Assembly: GCF_943193025.1 (NCBI RefSeq)
Contig: NZ_CALPCQ010000007.1
Span: 1 to 64,000 of the forward strand
DNA from: Lactobacillus agrestimuris
Lineage (GTDB): Bacteria; Bacillota; Bacilli; Lactobacillales; Lactobacillaceae
Direction: 5' to 3'
Length of the DNA: 64,000 nt
In this document: one piece after another, positions 16,870-25,497 of the stretch
Layout: each line of letters starts with the position of its first letter
How positions within the stretch are numbered: position 1 is the first letter of the stretch
Made by a program: the position numbers and the translations under genes
Notes under the pieces: generated by a model
What the model was told of the DNA's origin: nothing
Database searches by the model: none
Seen by the model: only the letters and a program-made list of their open reading frames with translations

Positions 16870-17562
16870 ATGCCAAAGCATGGTAAGAAATATTTAGAAG
16901 CTGCTAAAAAAGTAGATCCAAACAAGTTTTATTCAATTGAAGAAGCTATGAAGCTCGTTAAGGAAACTTCATATGCAAACTTTGATGCTTCAGTTGAAGT
17001 TTCATACAACTTAAGTGTTGACCCTAAGCAAGCTGACCAACAAATCCGTGGTTCACTTGTTTTACCTAACGGTACTGGTAAGACACAAAAGGTTATTGTA
17101 TTTGCTGAAGGTCCTCAAGCTGAACAAGCTAAGGCAGCAGGTGCAGATGAAGTTGGTTCAGATGAATTAGTAGAAAAGGTTCAAAACGGTTACTTAGACT
17201 TCGACGTTGTTGTTGCTACACCAATGATGATGGCTAAGGTTGGTCGTTTGGGTCGAGTACTTGGACCTAAAGGTTTGATGCCAAACCCTAAGACTGGTAC
17301 TGTTACTATGGATATCGAAAAGGCTGTTAAGAATGTTAAGGCTGGTCAAGTAGAATACCGTGTAGACCGTCAAGCATCAATTCACACTGCTATCGGTAAG
17401 GTATCATTTACTGAAGAACAATTAGCTGAAAACTTCGAAGCTTTACGTGACGTTATTCTTCGTGCACGTCCAGCTGCAGCTAAGGGTCAATACATTAAGA
17501 GTGTTGCAGTTGCAGCAACTTTTGGCCCTGGAATCAAGCTTGATCCATTAAACTTGAACTAA
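16870..17562 (+). CDS. rplA: 50S ribosomal protein L1
   Basis: A 230-aa protein of the L1 stalk and the likely translational repressor of this operon. It starts [16 protein letters not shown]. The L1 signature lies in [32 protein letters not shown], which I give in short form: [18 protein letters not shown]-like at about residues 123-142. CAAGGAGG precedes ATG. A strong terminator follows, ending the operon; the usual next gene, rplJ, is 5.4 kb further on. Confidence 0.96.
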   Translation: MPKHGKKYLEAAKKVDPNKFYSIEEAMKLVKETSYANFDASVEVSYNLSVDPKQADQQIRGSLVLPNGTGKTQKVIVFAEGPQAEQAKAAGADEVGSDELVEKVQNGYLDFDVVVATPMMMAKVGRLGRVLGPKGLMPNPKTGTVTMDIEKAVKNVKAGQVEYRVDRQASIHTAIGKVSFTEEQLAENFEALRDVILRARPAAAKGQYIKSVAVAATFGPGIKLDPLNLN

Positions 17563-17588
17563 TAATAGATCATTAAATTAATTATAGA

Positions 17589-17620
17589 AGCACCTCGCGC
17601 TATTGCGAGGCGCTTTTTTT
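17589..17620 (+). terminator. rplKA terminator
   Basis: AGCACCTCGC and GCGAGGCGCT form a 10-position stem with one mismatch around GCTATT, followed by T7. Confidence 0.85.
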
Positions 17621-17632
17621 ATGTGGTATCAT
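17603..17632 (+). promoter_or_regulatory. candidate pst operon promoter overlapping the rplA terminator
   Basis: TTGCGA (17603-17608) inside the terminator stem, an 18-base spacer, and TATCAT (17627-17632) preceded by TGG, an extended -10. No clear PhoP box was recognised. Confidence 0.45.
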
Positions 17633-17666
17633 TAGTTGATTTAATGCACAATTAAAGGAGTTTTTC

Positions 17667-18533
17667 ATGCGTAAACATCGTTGGATTAAGATCGTTGGCT
17701 TATTATTTTTGGCCACTTTTTTCTTAACAGCTTGTAAAAATAATAATTCGAATAAGATTACAATAGTGGGATCAAGTGCGATGCAGCTACTTGCCGAACA
17801 AGCAGGTAATGATTATCGTCTTGCTCATCCATCCAGTAATATTGTAGTTCAGGGTGGTGGTTCAGGAACTGGACTGAGCCAAGTTCAAGCCGGTGCGGTT
17901 GAAATAGGTACTTCAGATGTCTATGCCGATACTCAAAAAGGTATTGATAGTAAAAAATTACAAGATCATTTGATTGCCGTCGTTGGAATTGTTCCAATTG
18001 TCAATAAGGATGTTGGAATTAAGAATCTATCAATGAATCAACTAAAAGATATTTTTACCGGAAAAGTAACAAATTGGAAACAAGTCGGTGGTAAAGATGA
18101 AGCAATTACTGTAATTAACCGTTCAAAGGGTAGTGGTACTCGTACTACTTTTGAAGATATTGTCTTAGATGGCCAAAAGCCGATTCGTTCCCAAGAACAA
18201 GATTCAAACGGTACGGTTAAAAAGATTGTAAATACAACTCCAGGTACAATTAGTTACATTTCCTTCCCATATGCAAATGACAAGAATATTCAAAAGTTGA
18301 ATATTAATCATGTCAAACCGACTAACGCCAATATTACTACTAATAAATGGCAATTATGGTCATATGAGCATATGTATACTAAAGGAAAACCTAATAAAAG
18401 TGTTAAGGCCTTTATTGATTACATGTTAGGGAAGAAGGTTCAAGGTGAACTTATTCCTAAGATTGGATATTTAAGTATCAATCAAATGAAGGTTGTACGT
18501 GATAGTAAGAATAAGATTACAAAGATCGGATAA
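17667..18533 (+). CDS. pstS: phosphate ABC transporter substrate-binding lipoprotein
   Basis: A 288-aa lipoprotein capturing phosphate outside the membrane. The signal peptide (RKHRWIKIVGLLFLATFFLTAC) carries a lipobox with Cys23. The phosphate-binding fold is visible as VGSSAMQLLAEQAG (about 34-47), VVQGGGSGTGLSQV, VEIGTSDVY, RSKGSGTRTTFED (about 152-164) and TPGTISYISF. First gene of pstS-pstC-pstA-pstB-pstB-phoU, with AAAGGAG before ATG. Phosphate-starvation induction is expected from the family, not shown by a recognised operator. Confidence 0.95.
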   Translation: MRKHRWIKIVGLLFLATFFLTACKNNNSNKITIVGSSAMQLLAEQAGNDYRLAHPSSNIVVQGGGSGTGLSQVQAGAVEIGTSDVYADTQKGIDSKKLQDHLIAVVGIVPIVNKDVGIKNLSMNQLKDIFTGKVTNWKQVGGKDEAITVINRSKGSGTRTTFEDIVLDGQKPIRSQEQDSNGTVKKIVNTTPGTISYISFPYANDKNIQKLNINHVKPTNANITTNKWQLWSYEHMYTKGKPNKSVKAFIDYMLGKKVQGELIPKIGYLSINQMKVVRDSKNKITKIG

Positions 18534-18536
18534 AGA

Positions 18537-19535
18537 ATGAATAAGAAAACAGATGATTTAAAGCAGGTAGTTGATCAAGCAATTGCCGAGCAAAAAGTCC
18601 CTCATGTAAAGTTAAATAAACTTGGACCGACCAGTGTTGATATTGAGCGTTTAACTCAGCCTTCAAAAGAAACGCGTCAAGAATATTGGGGTAAGGGTTT
18701 AACTTACTGTGCAATTGGTTTAATTATTATTTTAGTTGTTTCAATTATTGGATTTGTTGGCGCACATGGTTTGTCAACCTTCTTTACTGATCACGTAAAT
18801 GTCTTTCATTTCTTGTTTTCTACTGATTGGGATCCAAGTGATGGTAAAAATCATGTTGGTGCGGCCGCAATGATAGTTACCTCATTTTCAGTGACTCTTC
18901 TTTCAGCATTAGTAGCAACACCATTTGCAATTGCAGTTGCCTTATTTATGACTGAATATACTTCTAAAAAAGGAGCCAACTTCTTGCAATCAGTTATGGA
19001 ATTGTTGGTTGGTATTCCATCAGTTGTTTATGGTTTCTTGGGTTTAACAATCATTGTTCCAGTAATTAGAAATCTTTTTGGCGGAACTGGATTTGGTATT
19101 TTATCGGCTACTTTAGTTTTATTTGTAATGGTTTTACCAACTATTACTTCATTAACTGTAGATGCTCTTAAGGCAGTACCTAAGCAGTTCAGACAAGCTT
19201 CTGCAGCTCTTGGAGCTACTCATTGGCAAACTATCTATAAAGTTGTTTTAAGAGTGGCGACGCCTCGAATCTTAACAGCGGTAATTTTCGGAATGGCAAG
19301 AGCCTTCGGTGAAGCGTTAGCGGTTCAAATGGTAATTGGTAATGCAGTCTTAATGCCATACAACTTAATCAGTCCATCTGCAACTTTGACAAGTCAATTA
19401 ACTAGTCAAATGGGTAATACTGTTATGGGTACTTTACCAAACAATGCTCTTTGGTCACTTGCACTTCTCTTATTGATTATGTCGTTAGTATTTAATTTCT
19501 TAGTTAGATTAGTCGGAAAGAAGGGACAAAAATAA
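18537..19535 (+). CDS. pstC: phosphate ABC transporter permease PstC
   Basis: A 332-aa inner-membrane permease. A long soluble N-terminus (about 50 residues) precedes six predicted spans, the first being YCAIGLIIILVVSIIGFVGAHG. The BPD_transp_1 EAA loop reads QASAALGATHWQTIYKVVLRVATPRI (about 222-247) and docks on the ATPase. It starts 3 bases after the pstS stop with a weak ribosome site, which suggests coupling, and its stop is shared with the start of pstA (one-base overlap). Confidence 0.93.
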   Translation: MNKKTDDLKQVVDQAIAEQKVPHVKLNKLGPTSVDIERLTQPSKETRQEYWGKGLTYCAIGLIIILVVSIIGFVGAHGLSTFFTDHVNVFHFLFSTDWDPSDGKNHVGAAAMIVTSFSVTLLSALVATPFAIAVALFMTEYTSKKGANFLQSVMELLVGIPSVVYGFLGLTIIVPVIRNLFGGTGFGILSATLVLFVMVLPTITSLTVDALKAVPKQFRQASAALGATHWQTIYKVVLRVATPRILTAVIFGMARAFGEALAVQMVIGNAVLMPYNLISPSATLTSQLTSQMGNTVMGTLPNNALWSLALLLLIMSLVFNFLVRLVGKKGQK

Positions 19536-20422
19536 TGAATGCAAAACGCAGTGATAAATTAGCTACAATTATCATTTATATTTTTGTAGCAATTGTTGTC
19601 TTGATTCTTGCCGGTATTTTAGGAAATATCTTGATTACTGGTGTACCACATCTTTCCTGGCATTTTTTAACATCAGAAGCTTCATCATATCAAGCCGGCG
19701 GTGGTGTTCGTGACCAATTGTTTAACTCAATTTATCTATTGATTTTAACTACAATTATTTCCTTTCCAATTGCTTTGGGTTCAGCGATTTACCTATCTGA
19801 ATATGCCAAAGACAATTGGGTAACTAGTTTAATTAGAACTACAATTGAAATTCTTAGTTCACTTCCATCAATTGTTGTTGGTTTATTCGGTTATTTATTA
19901 TTTGTAGTTCAATTTGGCTTTGGTTTCTCAATTATTTCTGGTGCCTTGGCTTTGACCTTCTTCAATTTACCAATTTTAACTAGTAACATTGAACAGGCTA
20001 TTTCAGGTGTTCCTGAACAACAGCGTGAAGCTGGCCTTGCTTTGGGTCTTTCCAATTGGAAAACTATTCGAGGAATCGTTTTACCAGCTGCACTTCCAGG
20101 AATTTTAACCGGTTTGATCTTGAGTGCAGGTAGAATTTTTGGTGAAGCAGCTGCTTTAATTTATACAGCAGGTCAAAGTGGCTCAACAGTTAATTACACT
20201 GACTGGAATCCGTTCAGTCCAACTAGTCCACTTAATGTAATGAGACCAGCTGAAACTCTTGCTGTTCATATTTGGAAAGTTAATACTGAAGGTATTATCT
20301 CTGATGCAACAATTGTTTCCGCAGCTACATCTGCATTACTAGTAATCGTTGTCATCATATTTAACTTAGGTGCCCGCTACTTAGGTAATAAGTTGTACCA
20401 AAAACTAACTGCTGCAAAATAA
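19535..20422 (+). CDS. pstA: phosphate ABC transporter permease PstA
   Basis: A 295-aa partner permease with six predicted spans (first LATIIIYIFVAIVVLILAGI). PstA-typical LTSEASSYQAGGGVRDQLFNS follows the first span. The EAA loop is QREAGLALGLSNWKTIRGIVLPAALPGI (about 167-194). Overlaps pstC by one base. PstC and PstA form the transmembrane channel of the high-affinity phosphate importer. Confidence 0.93.
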   Translation: MNAKRSDKLATIIIYIFVAIVVLILAGILGNILITGVPHLSWHFLTSEASSYQAGGGVRDQLFNSIYLLILTTIISFPIALGSAIYLSEYAKDNWVTSLIRTTIEILSSLPSIVVGLFGYLLFVVQFGFGFSIISGALALTFFNLPILTSNIEQAISGVPEQQREAGLALGLSNWKTIRGIVLPAALPGILTGLILSAGRIFGEAAALIYTAGQSGSTVNYTDWNPFSPTSPLNVMRPAETLAVHIWKVNTEGIISDATIVSAATSALLVIVVIIFNLGARYLGNKLYQKLTAAK

Positions 20423-20431
20423 AGGTGAAAA

Positions 20432-21226
20432 ATGGAAAATTTAAAACCCAGCTACATAAAAACTTTTGAAAAAGATGATATTGCTTTAGAAGCAAAGGAT
20501 TTGAGCGTTTTATATGGCGGAACAGTCCAAAAATTATTTGATGCTAGTTTACAATTCAAACGAAATACAATTACTGCTTTAATCGGAGCCTCTGGTTCAG
20601 GTAAGTCGACTTTTTTACGTTCTTTAAATCGAATGAATGATAAAGTGGCTACAGTTAATGGTGAAATTATCTTTCATGATTTAAATGTGAATAAAAATAA
20701 TATTAATGTTTATGAACTAAGAAAGAATATTGGAATGGTTTTCCAAAAGCCAAATCCATTTCCAAAGTCAATCCGTGAAAACATCACTTACGCTCTTAAA
20801 GCCCATGGCCAAACTAATAAAAAAGAATTAGATAAGATTGTGGAAGAAAGTTTACGTGCTGCTGCTCTTTGGGATGAAGTTAAAGATACGCTTGATAAAA
20901 GTGCCTTGGCGTTATCAGGTGGTCAGCAGCAACGTTTGTGTATTGCCCGTGCTTTGGCAGTTCAACCTGAAATTTTACTTTTAGATGAGCCGGCTAGTGC
21001 GCTTGATCCTGTTTCAACTTCTAAACTTGAAGATACTTTAAAGCAGCTTAGAAGTAAGTACACTATGATTATGGTTACTCATAATATGCAACAGGCTTCA
21101 AGAATTAGTGATTACACTGCATTTTTCCATCTAGGTCATGTAATTGAATATAATACTACAGCTGAGATCTTCACTAATCCAAAGGGAGAACTTACTGAGG
21201 ATTATATTCAAGGTAGTTTTGGTTAA
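20432..21226 (+). CDS. pstB1: phosphate ABC transporter ATPase PstB, copy 1
   Basis: A 264-aa ATPase. Walker [10 protein letters not shown] (about 54-62) is followed by the PstB-typical [11 protein letters not shown]-loop [13 protein letters not shown], signature [15 protein letters not shown] (about 154-168), Walker [13 protein letters not shown] and the H-loop [19 protein letters not shown] precedes ATG. It is followed 10 bases later by a second complete pstB. In this copy Walker B is followed by ASALD where copy 2 has TSALD. The N-terminus carries an extra ~15 residues. Confidence 0.93.
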   Translation: MENLKPSYIKTFEKDDIALEAKDLSVLYGGTVQKLFDASLQFKRNTITALIGASGSGKSTFLRSLNRMNDKVATVNGEIIFHDLNVNKNNINVYELRKNIGMVFQKPNPFPKSIRENITYALKAHGQTNKKELDKIVEESLRAAALWDEVKDTLDKSALALSGGQQQRLCIARALAVQPEILLLDEPASALDPVSTSKLEDTLKQLRSKYTMIMVTHNMQQASRISDYTAFFHLGHVIEYNTTAEIFTNPKGELTEDYIQGSFG

Positions 21227-21236
21227 AGGACAAGAA

Positions 21237-21995
21237 ATGAGAAAAGAAGTTATATCGGCAAAAGATGTTAAATTAAGTTATGGAAATTTTGAAGCCTTAC
21301 ATGGTATTAACCTTAATTTTCGAGAAAAAGAATTAACTGCTTTAATTGGACCATCAGGTTGTGGTAAATCGACTTTCTTACGTTGTCTTAACCGAATGAA
21401 CGATGACATCGAAAATACTACTATTACGGGAGAGATTCTTTTCGATGGTCAAGATATCTACAGTCCTAAGATGGATTTGGTTGAGTTGCGTAAAGATGTC
21501 GGTATGGTGTTCCAGCAACCGACTCCGTTTCCGTTTTCAGTTTATAATAATATTGCATACGGTTTACGACTTGCTGGTGTTAAAGACAAAGACTTAATTG
21601 ATCAAAGAGTTGAGGAAAGTCTTAAGCAAGCTGCAATTTGGAATGATGTGAAGGATAACTTGGATCGTAATGCTCAGGCCTTTTCAGGTGGTCAACAGCA
21701 GCGTATTTGTATTGCTAGAGCGTTAGCTGTTAGACCAAAAGTGGTTTTGTTAGATGAACCAACTAGTGCGCTTGATCCAATTTCAAGTTCAGAAATTGAA
21801 GAAACTTTGCTGGAATTAAAACAAAGCTATACTTTTATCATGGTTACGCACAATTTACAACAAGCAAGTAGAATTTCTGATCGCACTGCCTTCTTTATGA
21901 ATGGTGATTTGATTGAAGCTGGTCCTACAGAGCAAATGTTCATTGCACCAGATAAGCAGATAACTAGTGACTACCTAAATGGACGATTTGGTTAG
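21237..21995 (+). CDS. pstB2: phosphate ABC transporter ATPase PstB, copy 2
   Basis: A 252-aa ATPase, the standard PstB length. Walker [21 protein letters not shown]-loop [13 protein letters not shown], signature [15 protein letters not shown], Walker [14 protein letters not shown]-loop [14 protein letters not shown]. The frame is open from 21144 inside pstB1, but ATG 21237 after AAAGGACAAG gives the family N-terminus ([16 protein letters not shown]). Both copies keep all ATPase motifs, so both are probably active. Tandem pstB genes are common in lactobacilli. Confidence 0.93.
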   Translation: MRKEVISAKDVKLSYGNFEALHGINLNFREKELTALIGPSGCGKSTFLRCLNRMNDDIENTTITGEILFDGQDIYSPKMDLVELRKDVGMVFQQPTPFPFSVYNNIAYGLRLAGVKDKDLIDQRVEESLKQAAIWNDVKDNLDRNAQAFSGGQQQRICIARALAVRPKVVLLDEPTSALDPISSSEIEETLLELKQSYTFIMVTHNLQQASRISDRTAFFMNGDLIEAGPTEQMFIAPDKQITSDYLNGRFG

Positions 21996-22010
21996 AATTT
22001 GAGGTAAAAA

Positions 22011-22688
22011 ATGCACGAAATATTTTTAGATGAATTAAAGAAACTCAATACCCAATTTATGGAAATGGGTGTATTTGTAAATGATGAAATTGATCATACT
22101 ACAAGAGCCTTTGTTGATCATGATAAAAAGATCGCCCAAGCAATTGCTGATGATGAAGAGAAGATTCCTCAAGAATCATTAGACATTCAAAAGAAGGCCT
22201 TAAAGTTGATGGCTCTACAACAACCGGTGGCAACAGATTTCCGTGTTGTGATTAGTATCTTGAAAGCTACAACCGACCTTGAAAGAATTGGTGAAAATGC
22301 GATGAGTATTGCGTTTGAAACTATTCGTGTAAAGGGAAATCCTAGAATTCCAGAAGTCGAAGAAATTATTTCTCGTATGACTCATAATGTACGTCACATG
22401 CTTATTCAAGTTTTGACTGCTTATGTTCAAGATGATGAAAAGATGGCTAGAGAAGTTGCGTCAAAAGATTCTGTAATTGATCAAGATTACGTTAAGGCAA
22501 GACACTTAATTATTGATGGAATTGAAAATGATCCAAGTGCTGCTGTAGCTTCATCAAGTTACTTCGTGGTTACTAGATTGCTTGAAAGAATTGGGGATCA
22601 CATTGTTAATATTGCAATGTGGGTAATCTACAAGACAACGGGAGAACTTAATGAATTAAGTAATCCAACAGAATCAGAAACAATATAG
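22011..22688 (+). CDS. phoU: phosphate uptake regulator PhoU
   Basis: A 225-aa all-helical cytoplasmic protein with two PhoU repeats: the first around IQKKALKLMALQQPVATDFRVVISILKATTDLERIGENAMSI-type sequence (about 58-100), the second ending YFVVTRLLERIGDHIVNIAMWVIY (about 180-203). The E/DxxxD metal-binding motifs in each repeat are recognisable (DLERIGENA; LLERIGDHI). It links PstB activity to phosphate signalling. Last gene of the operon, followed by a terminator. Confidence 0.93.
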   Translation: MHEIFLDELKKLNTQFMEMGVFVNDEIDHTTRAFVDHDKKIAQAIADDEEKIPQESLDIQKKALKLMALQQPVATDFRVVISILKATTDLERIGENAMSIAFETIRVKGNPRIPEVEEIISRMTHNVRHMLIQVLTAYVQDDEKMAREVASKDSVIDQDYVKARHLIIDGIENDPSAAVASSSYFVVTRLLERIGDHIVNIAMWVIYKTTGELNELSNPTESETI

Positions 22689-22704
22689 TAAAATTTATCG
22701 ATTT

Positions 22705-22743
22705 AAAATAAAGCGAATTTTAGTAAATTCACTTTATTTTTTA
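22705..22743 (+). terminator. pst operon terminator
   Basis: AAATAAAG-GAATTT pairs with AAATTC-CTTTATTT around TAGT, ending in T6. Confidence 0.7.
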
Positions 22744-22829
22744 TTGTATTGTTTTAGAAGAAGTCTTCGAAGTTTAAAGCATGTCGTCATCAATTAACTT
22801 ATGAAGCAAAAAGAAAATTCAAAAATGAT

Positions 22830-22858
22830 TTTACTTTTCATGTTTAACTATGTATAAT
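22830..22858 (+). promoter_or_regulatory. promoter of rplJ-rplL
   Basis: TTTACT (22830-22835), 17-base spacer, TATAAT (22853-22858). It lies just before the L10 leader. The rest of the 329-base phoU-rplJ gap holds the pst terminator, this promoter, the L10 leader and its terminator; about 90 bases (22744-22829) show nothing I can name. Confidence 0.65.
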
Positions 22859-22870
22859 AAATAAATGTAA

Positions 22871-22935
22871 ATTCTACCTAAGACTCGGGTGGCATGACGC
22901 CTTAATTTCCCGCCGAGGCCAGAAGATAATGAAGA
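22871..22935 (+). promoter_or_regulatory. L10(L12)4 mRNA leader (rplJ leader)
   Basis: CTAAGACTCGGGTGGC followed by TTAATTTCCCGCCGAGGCC reproduces the conserved core of the Firmicutes rplJ leader: CGGGTGG can pair with CCGCCGAGG-type sequence, and the TTAATTTCC...CCGAGG block is diagnostic. In this class the L10-L7/L12 complex binds the leader and reduces expression, with a downstream terminator (22945-22973) as output. Confidence 0.85.
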
Positions 22936-22944
22936 GTATAAACG

Positions 22945-22973
22945 CTCCATGTCTTTCGGCATGGAGTTTTTTT
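22945..22973 (+). terminator. attenuator terminator of the L10 leader
   Basis: CTCCATG, loop TCTTTCGG, CATGGAG, then T7, placed between the L10 leader core and rplJ. Confidence 0.85.
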
Positions 22974-23017
22974 AGGCCAAATAGAATTTATCAAAGTAAT
23001 TATGGAGGTGAATTCGA

Positions 23018-23530
23018 TTGAGTAAAGCTGCTATTGCTGAAAAAGAAAAGCTTGTTGATGCATTTGCAGAAGAACTTAAGGCTGCTAAGGCTGTTTTAGT
23101 TATTAACTACTTAGGTTTAACTGTTGATGAAGTTACTAACATGCGTAAGGAACTTCGCGATAACGATGTTAAGATGAAGGTTATCAAGAACACTTACTTA
23201 AGACGTGCTGCTGCTAAGGCTGGCATCGAAGGTCTTGATGATACTTTTGTAGGTCCTACTGCTGTTGTTTACACTGACAACGCTGATGACATTACCGAAC
23301 CAGCTCGTATTATTTCTAAGTACGAAAATGATTTCGACGTTATTGAAATCAAGGGTGGTGTTCTTGAAGGTAAGATTACCACAAAGGAAGAAATCAAGGA
23401 ACTCGCTTCCATCCCAGGACGCGAAGGCTTGCTTTCAATGCTTGTTTCTGTATTGCAAGCTCCTATCCGCGACTTTGCATACGCTGTTAAGGCTGTTGCT
23501 GAATCAAAAGATGAAGAATCAGCTGAATAA
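23018..23530 (+). CDS. rplJ: 50S ribosomal protein L10
   Basis: A 170-aa ribosomal protein that anchors L7/L12 dimers at the stalk. The product begins MSKAAIAEKEKLVDAFAEELK from TTG 23018 after GGAGGTG. VLVINYLGLTVDEVTNMRKELR and VIKNTYLRRAAAKAG are characteristic of the rRNA-binding domain; the C-terminal helix (FAYAVKAVAESKDEESAE) binds L7/L12. First gene of rplJL under the L10 leader, which this protein is expected to bind. Confidence 0.95.
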   Translation: MSKAAIAEKEKLVDAFAEELKAAKAVLVINYLGLTVDEVTNMRKELRDNDVKMKVIKNTYLRRAAAKAGIEGLDDTFVGPTAVVYTDNADDITEPARIISKYENDFDVIEIKGGVLEGKITTKEEIKELASIPGREGLLSMLVSVLQAPIRDFAYAVKAVAESKDEESAE

Positions 23531-23573
23531 TTTATTATTAATATCTAAATTCTAATTTTCGGAGGATACATAA

Positions 23574-23936
23574 ATGGCTTTAGATACTGAAAAGATTATT
23601 GAAGAATTAAAAGGTGCTTCAATTCTTGAATTAAACGACCTTGTAAAGGCTATTGAAGATGAATTTGACGTTACTGCTGCTGCTCCAGTTGCTGCTGCAG
23701 GTGCTGCAGACGCAGGTGCTGCTAAGTCAGAATTCGATGTTGAATTGACTGAAGCAGGTCAAGAAAAGGTTAAGGTAATTAAGGTTATCCGTGACATCAC
23801 TGGTCTTGGCCTTAAGGACTCAAAGGACCTTGTTGATGGTGCACCTAAGAACGTTAAGGAAGGCGTTTCAGAAGACGAAGCTAACGACATCAAGGCTAAG
23901 CTTGAAGAAGTTGGTGCTACTGTAACCCTTAAATAA
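23574..23936 (+). CDS. rplL: 50S ribosomal protein L7/L12
   Basis: A 120-aa stalk protein. The N-terminal dimerisation domain (residues 1-33), an Ala-rich hinge ([18 protein letters not shown], about 36-52) and the C-terminal factor-binding domain ([34 protein letters not shown]) are in order. GGAGG precedes ATG. Codon use is extremely biased, as expected for one of the most abundant proteins. Confidence 0.96.
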   Translation: MALDTEKIIEELKGASILELNDLVKAIEDEFDVTAAAPVAAAGAADAGAAKSEFDVELTEAGQEKVKVIKVIRDITGLGLKDSKDLVDGAPKNVKEGVSEDEANDIKAKLEEVGATVTLK

Positions 23937-23964
23937 TTGCTGCCCAACTGGGCAATAATTACAG

Positions 23965-24002
23965 AAAATAGATCTCTGTTCTTTGCAGAGGTCTATTTTT
24001 TT
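23965..24002 (+). terminator. rplJL terminator
   Basis: AAATAGATCTCTG and CAGAGGTCTATTT form a 13-position stem with one G.T pair, then more T. A smaller TGCCC/GGGCA stem (about 23941-23954) precedes it. Confidence 0.85.
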
Positions 24003-24017
24003 GCTTAAAATAGAAGT

Positions 24018-24884
24018 ATGGATACAAAAACAAAAATAATTATAGAAAAGAATTTATATAAGTGGATAATGGCAATTCTAGCAATCATTTCAATTGTATT
24101 GATTGTTTTAGATTTTGCCGCAGTAATTAACATTAATGGTCATCATTCATATGGATTTTGGCTAAATAATGGAATTTTAATTATCTTTGCAATTGATTAT
24201 TTTGTACGTCTATATAGGGCAAAAGATAAGAAAGCATATTTTAAAGATAATATTTATGACTTACTAGCAATTATTCCAGTGGGGATTTTTGATGATTGGA
24301 TGCAATTGAGTCAGTTGGGTAATATTGTTTTATATTTTAGATTGCTTCGATTAATCCGACTTGCCGGTTTAATAGGAAAATTACGGAAAATCCTTCATAC
24401 TAACGGTATACTGTATATGGTATATTTCAGTATTGCATTTATCATGCTAGGTTCTGTCGCAATTTCAATTACAGAGCATATTTCACTTGATCAAGCATTC
24501 TGGTGGGCGATAACGACTGCCAGTACGGTAGGTTATGGCGATATTTCAACTAAAACCATTTCTCCAACAAGTTTAATGGGAAAATTTGTAATTTTAGTCA
24601 TGATCTTGGTGGGAGTCGGAATCATGGGTATGGTTTCCAGTTCTTTGACGACGTATTTCATGAAGAAAAATTCTAAAATTAACATAGATGATAATCATGC
24701 TAACTTTAAGTTGATTCTTGAAAAGTTGGAAAATTTAGAAAAGCAAAACCAAAATTTAGTTGATGAAAATAAAAAAATGCAAGAACAAATCGAAGAATTA
24801 CGAATGTCGCAAAATTCAACTGAGTGGAAGAAGTTCAGGACTTGGCTTTCTAGAAAAAAGAGTGAGGAAAAAAATGAACAATAA
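24018..24884 (+). CDS. Kv-like six-span potassium channel
   Basis: A 288-aa membrane protein of voltage-gated channel layout. S1 is about residues 15-38 (WIMAILAIISIVLIVLDFAAV); S2-S3 follow. An S4-like segment has basic residues at every third position (FRLLRLIRLAGLIGKLRKIL, about 110-129). A pore loop carries the K+ selectivity filter TTASTVGYGD (about 174-183), and S6 is VILVMILVGVGIMGMVSSSL. The C-terminal 70 residues form a charged coiled coil (LEKLENLEKQNQNLVDENKKMQEQIEEL). Family knowledge gives K+ conduction; voltage gating is inferred from S4. It overlaps the next gene by 11 bases, between rplL and the ybxB-type methyltransferase. Confidence 0.87.
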   Translation: MDTKTKIIIEKNLYKWIMAILAIISIVLIVLDFAAVININGHHSYGFWLNNGILIIFAIDYFVRLYRAKDKKAYFKDNIYDLLAIIPVGIFDDWMQLSQLGNIVLYFRLLRLIRLAGLIGKLRKILHTNGILYMVYFSIAFIMLGSVAISITEHISLDQAFWWAITTASTVGYGDISTKTISPTSLMGKFVILVMILVGVGIMGMVSSSLTTYFMKKNSKINIDDNHANFKLILEKLENLEKQNQNLVDENKKMQEQIEELRMSQNSTEWKKFRTWLSRKKSEEKNEQ

Positions 24885-25488
24885 AGATAATCAAATGTAT
24901 TTTGCAGAAAATCCAAATACGGCTCACGATGAAAGAATTGTTGACTATCATATTGATGGAATTGATTTAAAGTTCAATACAGATGCTGGGGTTTTTTCTA
25001 AGCTTCGAGTAGATTACGGTTCAGGTGTCTTAATTAAGTCAATGAAAGATATTGATTTTCCAAAAGAAAATATCCTGGATGTTGGAACCGGTTATGGGCC
25101 AATCGGATTATTTGCGGCTAAGTTTTGGCCAGATCAAGTTGTGGATATGATTGATGTGAATGAACGAGGTTTAGATCTGGCAAAAAGAAATGCACAACTT
25201 AACCACATTAATAATGTGAATATCTATGCTTCAGATGTTTATTCACAAGTGGATAAGAGATACGGGCTTATTTTAACTAATCCGCCAATTAGAGCAGGTA
25301 AAAAAATAGTTTCAACAATTTTAGCGGAGGCAAAGGAGCATCTTGTTAAGGCTGGAGTTTTATTAGTGGTAATTCAGAAAAAACAAGGCGAGCCAAGTGC
25401 TAGAAAGCTAATGGAGGCTACCTTTGGTAATTGTGAGATTGTTACTCGTGATAAGGGTTACTATATCCTCAAGGCTATTAATAACTAA
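24874..25488 (+). CDS. class I SAM-dependent methyltransferase (RsmC-like, YbxB)
   Basis: A 204-aa methyltransferase related to the catalytic half of RsmC. SAM-binding motif I is ILDVGTGYGPIGLFAA (about 66-81), the acidic motif II loop is VDMIDVNERGLDLA, and the catalytic NPP motif is LILTNPPIRAGK (about 129-140). The frame is open from 24760, but ATG 24874 gives the family start and follows GTGAGGAAA. Position between rplL and tadA equals B. subtilis ybxB. The rRNA guanine target is inferred from RsmC. Confidence 0.87.
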   Translation: MNNKDNQMYFAENPNTAHDERIVDYHIDGIDLKFNTDAGVFSKLRVDYGSGVLIKSMKDIDFPKENILDVGTGYGPIGLFAAKFWPDQVVDMIDVNERGLDLAKRNAQLNHINNVNIYASDVYSQVDKRYGLILTNPPIRAGKKIVSTILAEAKEHLVKAGVLLVVIQKKQGEPSARKLMEATFGNCEIVTRDKGYYILKAINN

Positions 25489-25497
25489 AGGATGAAT

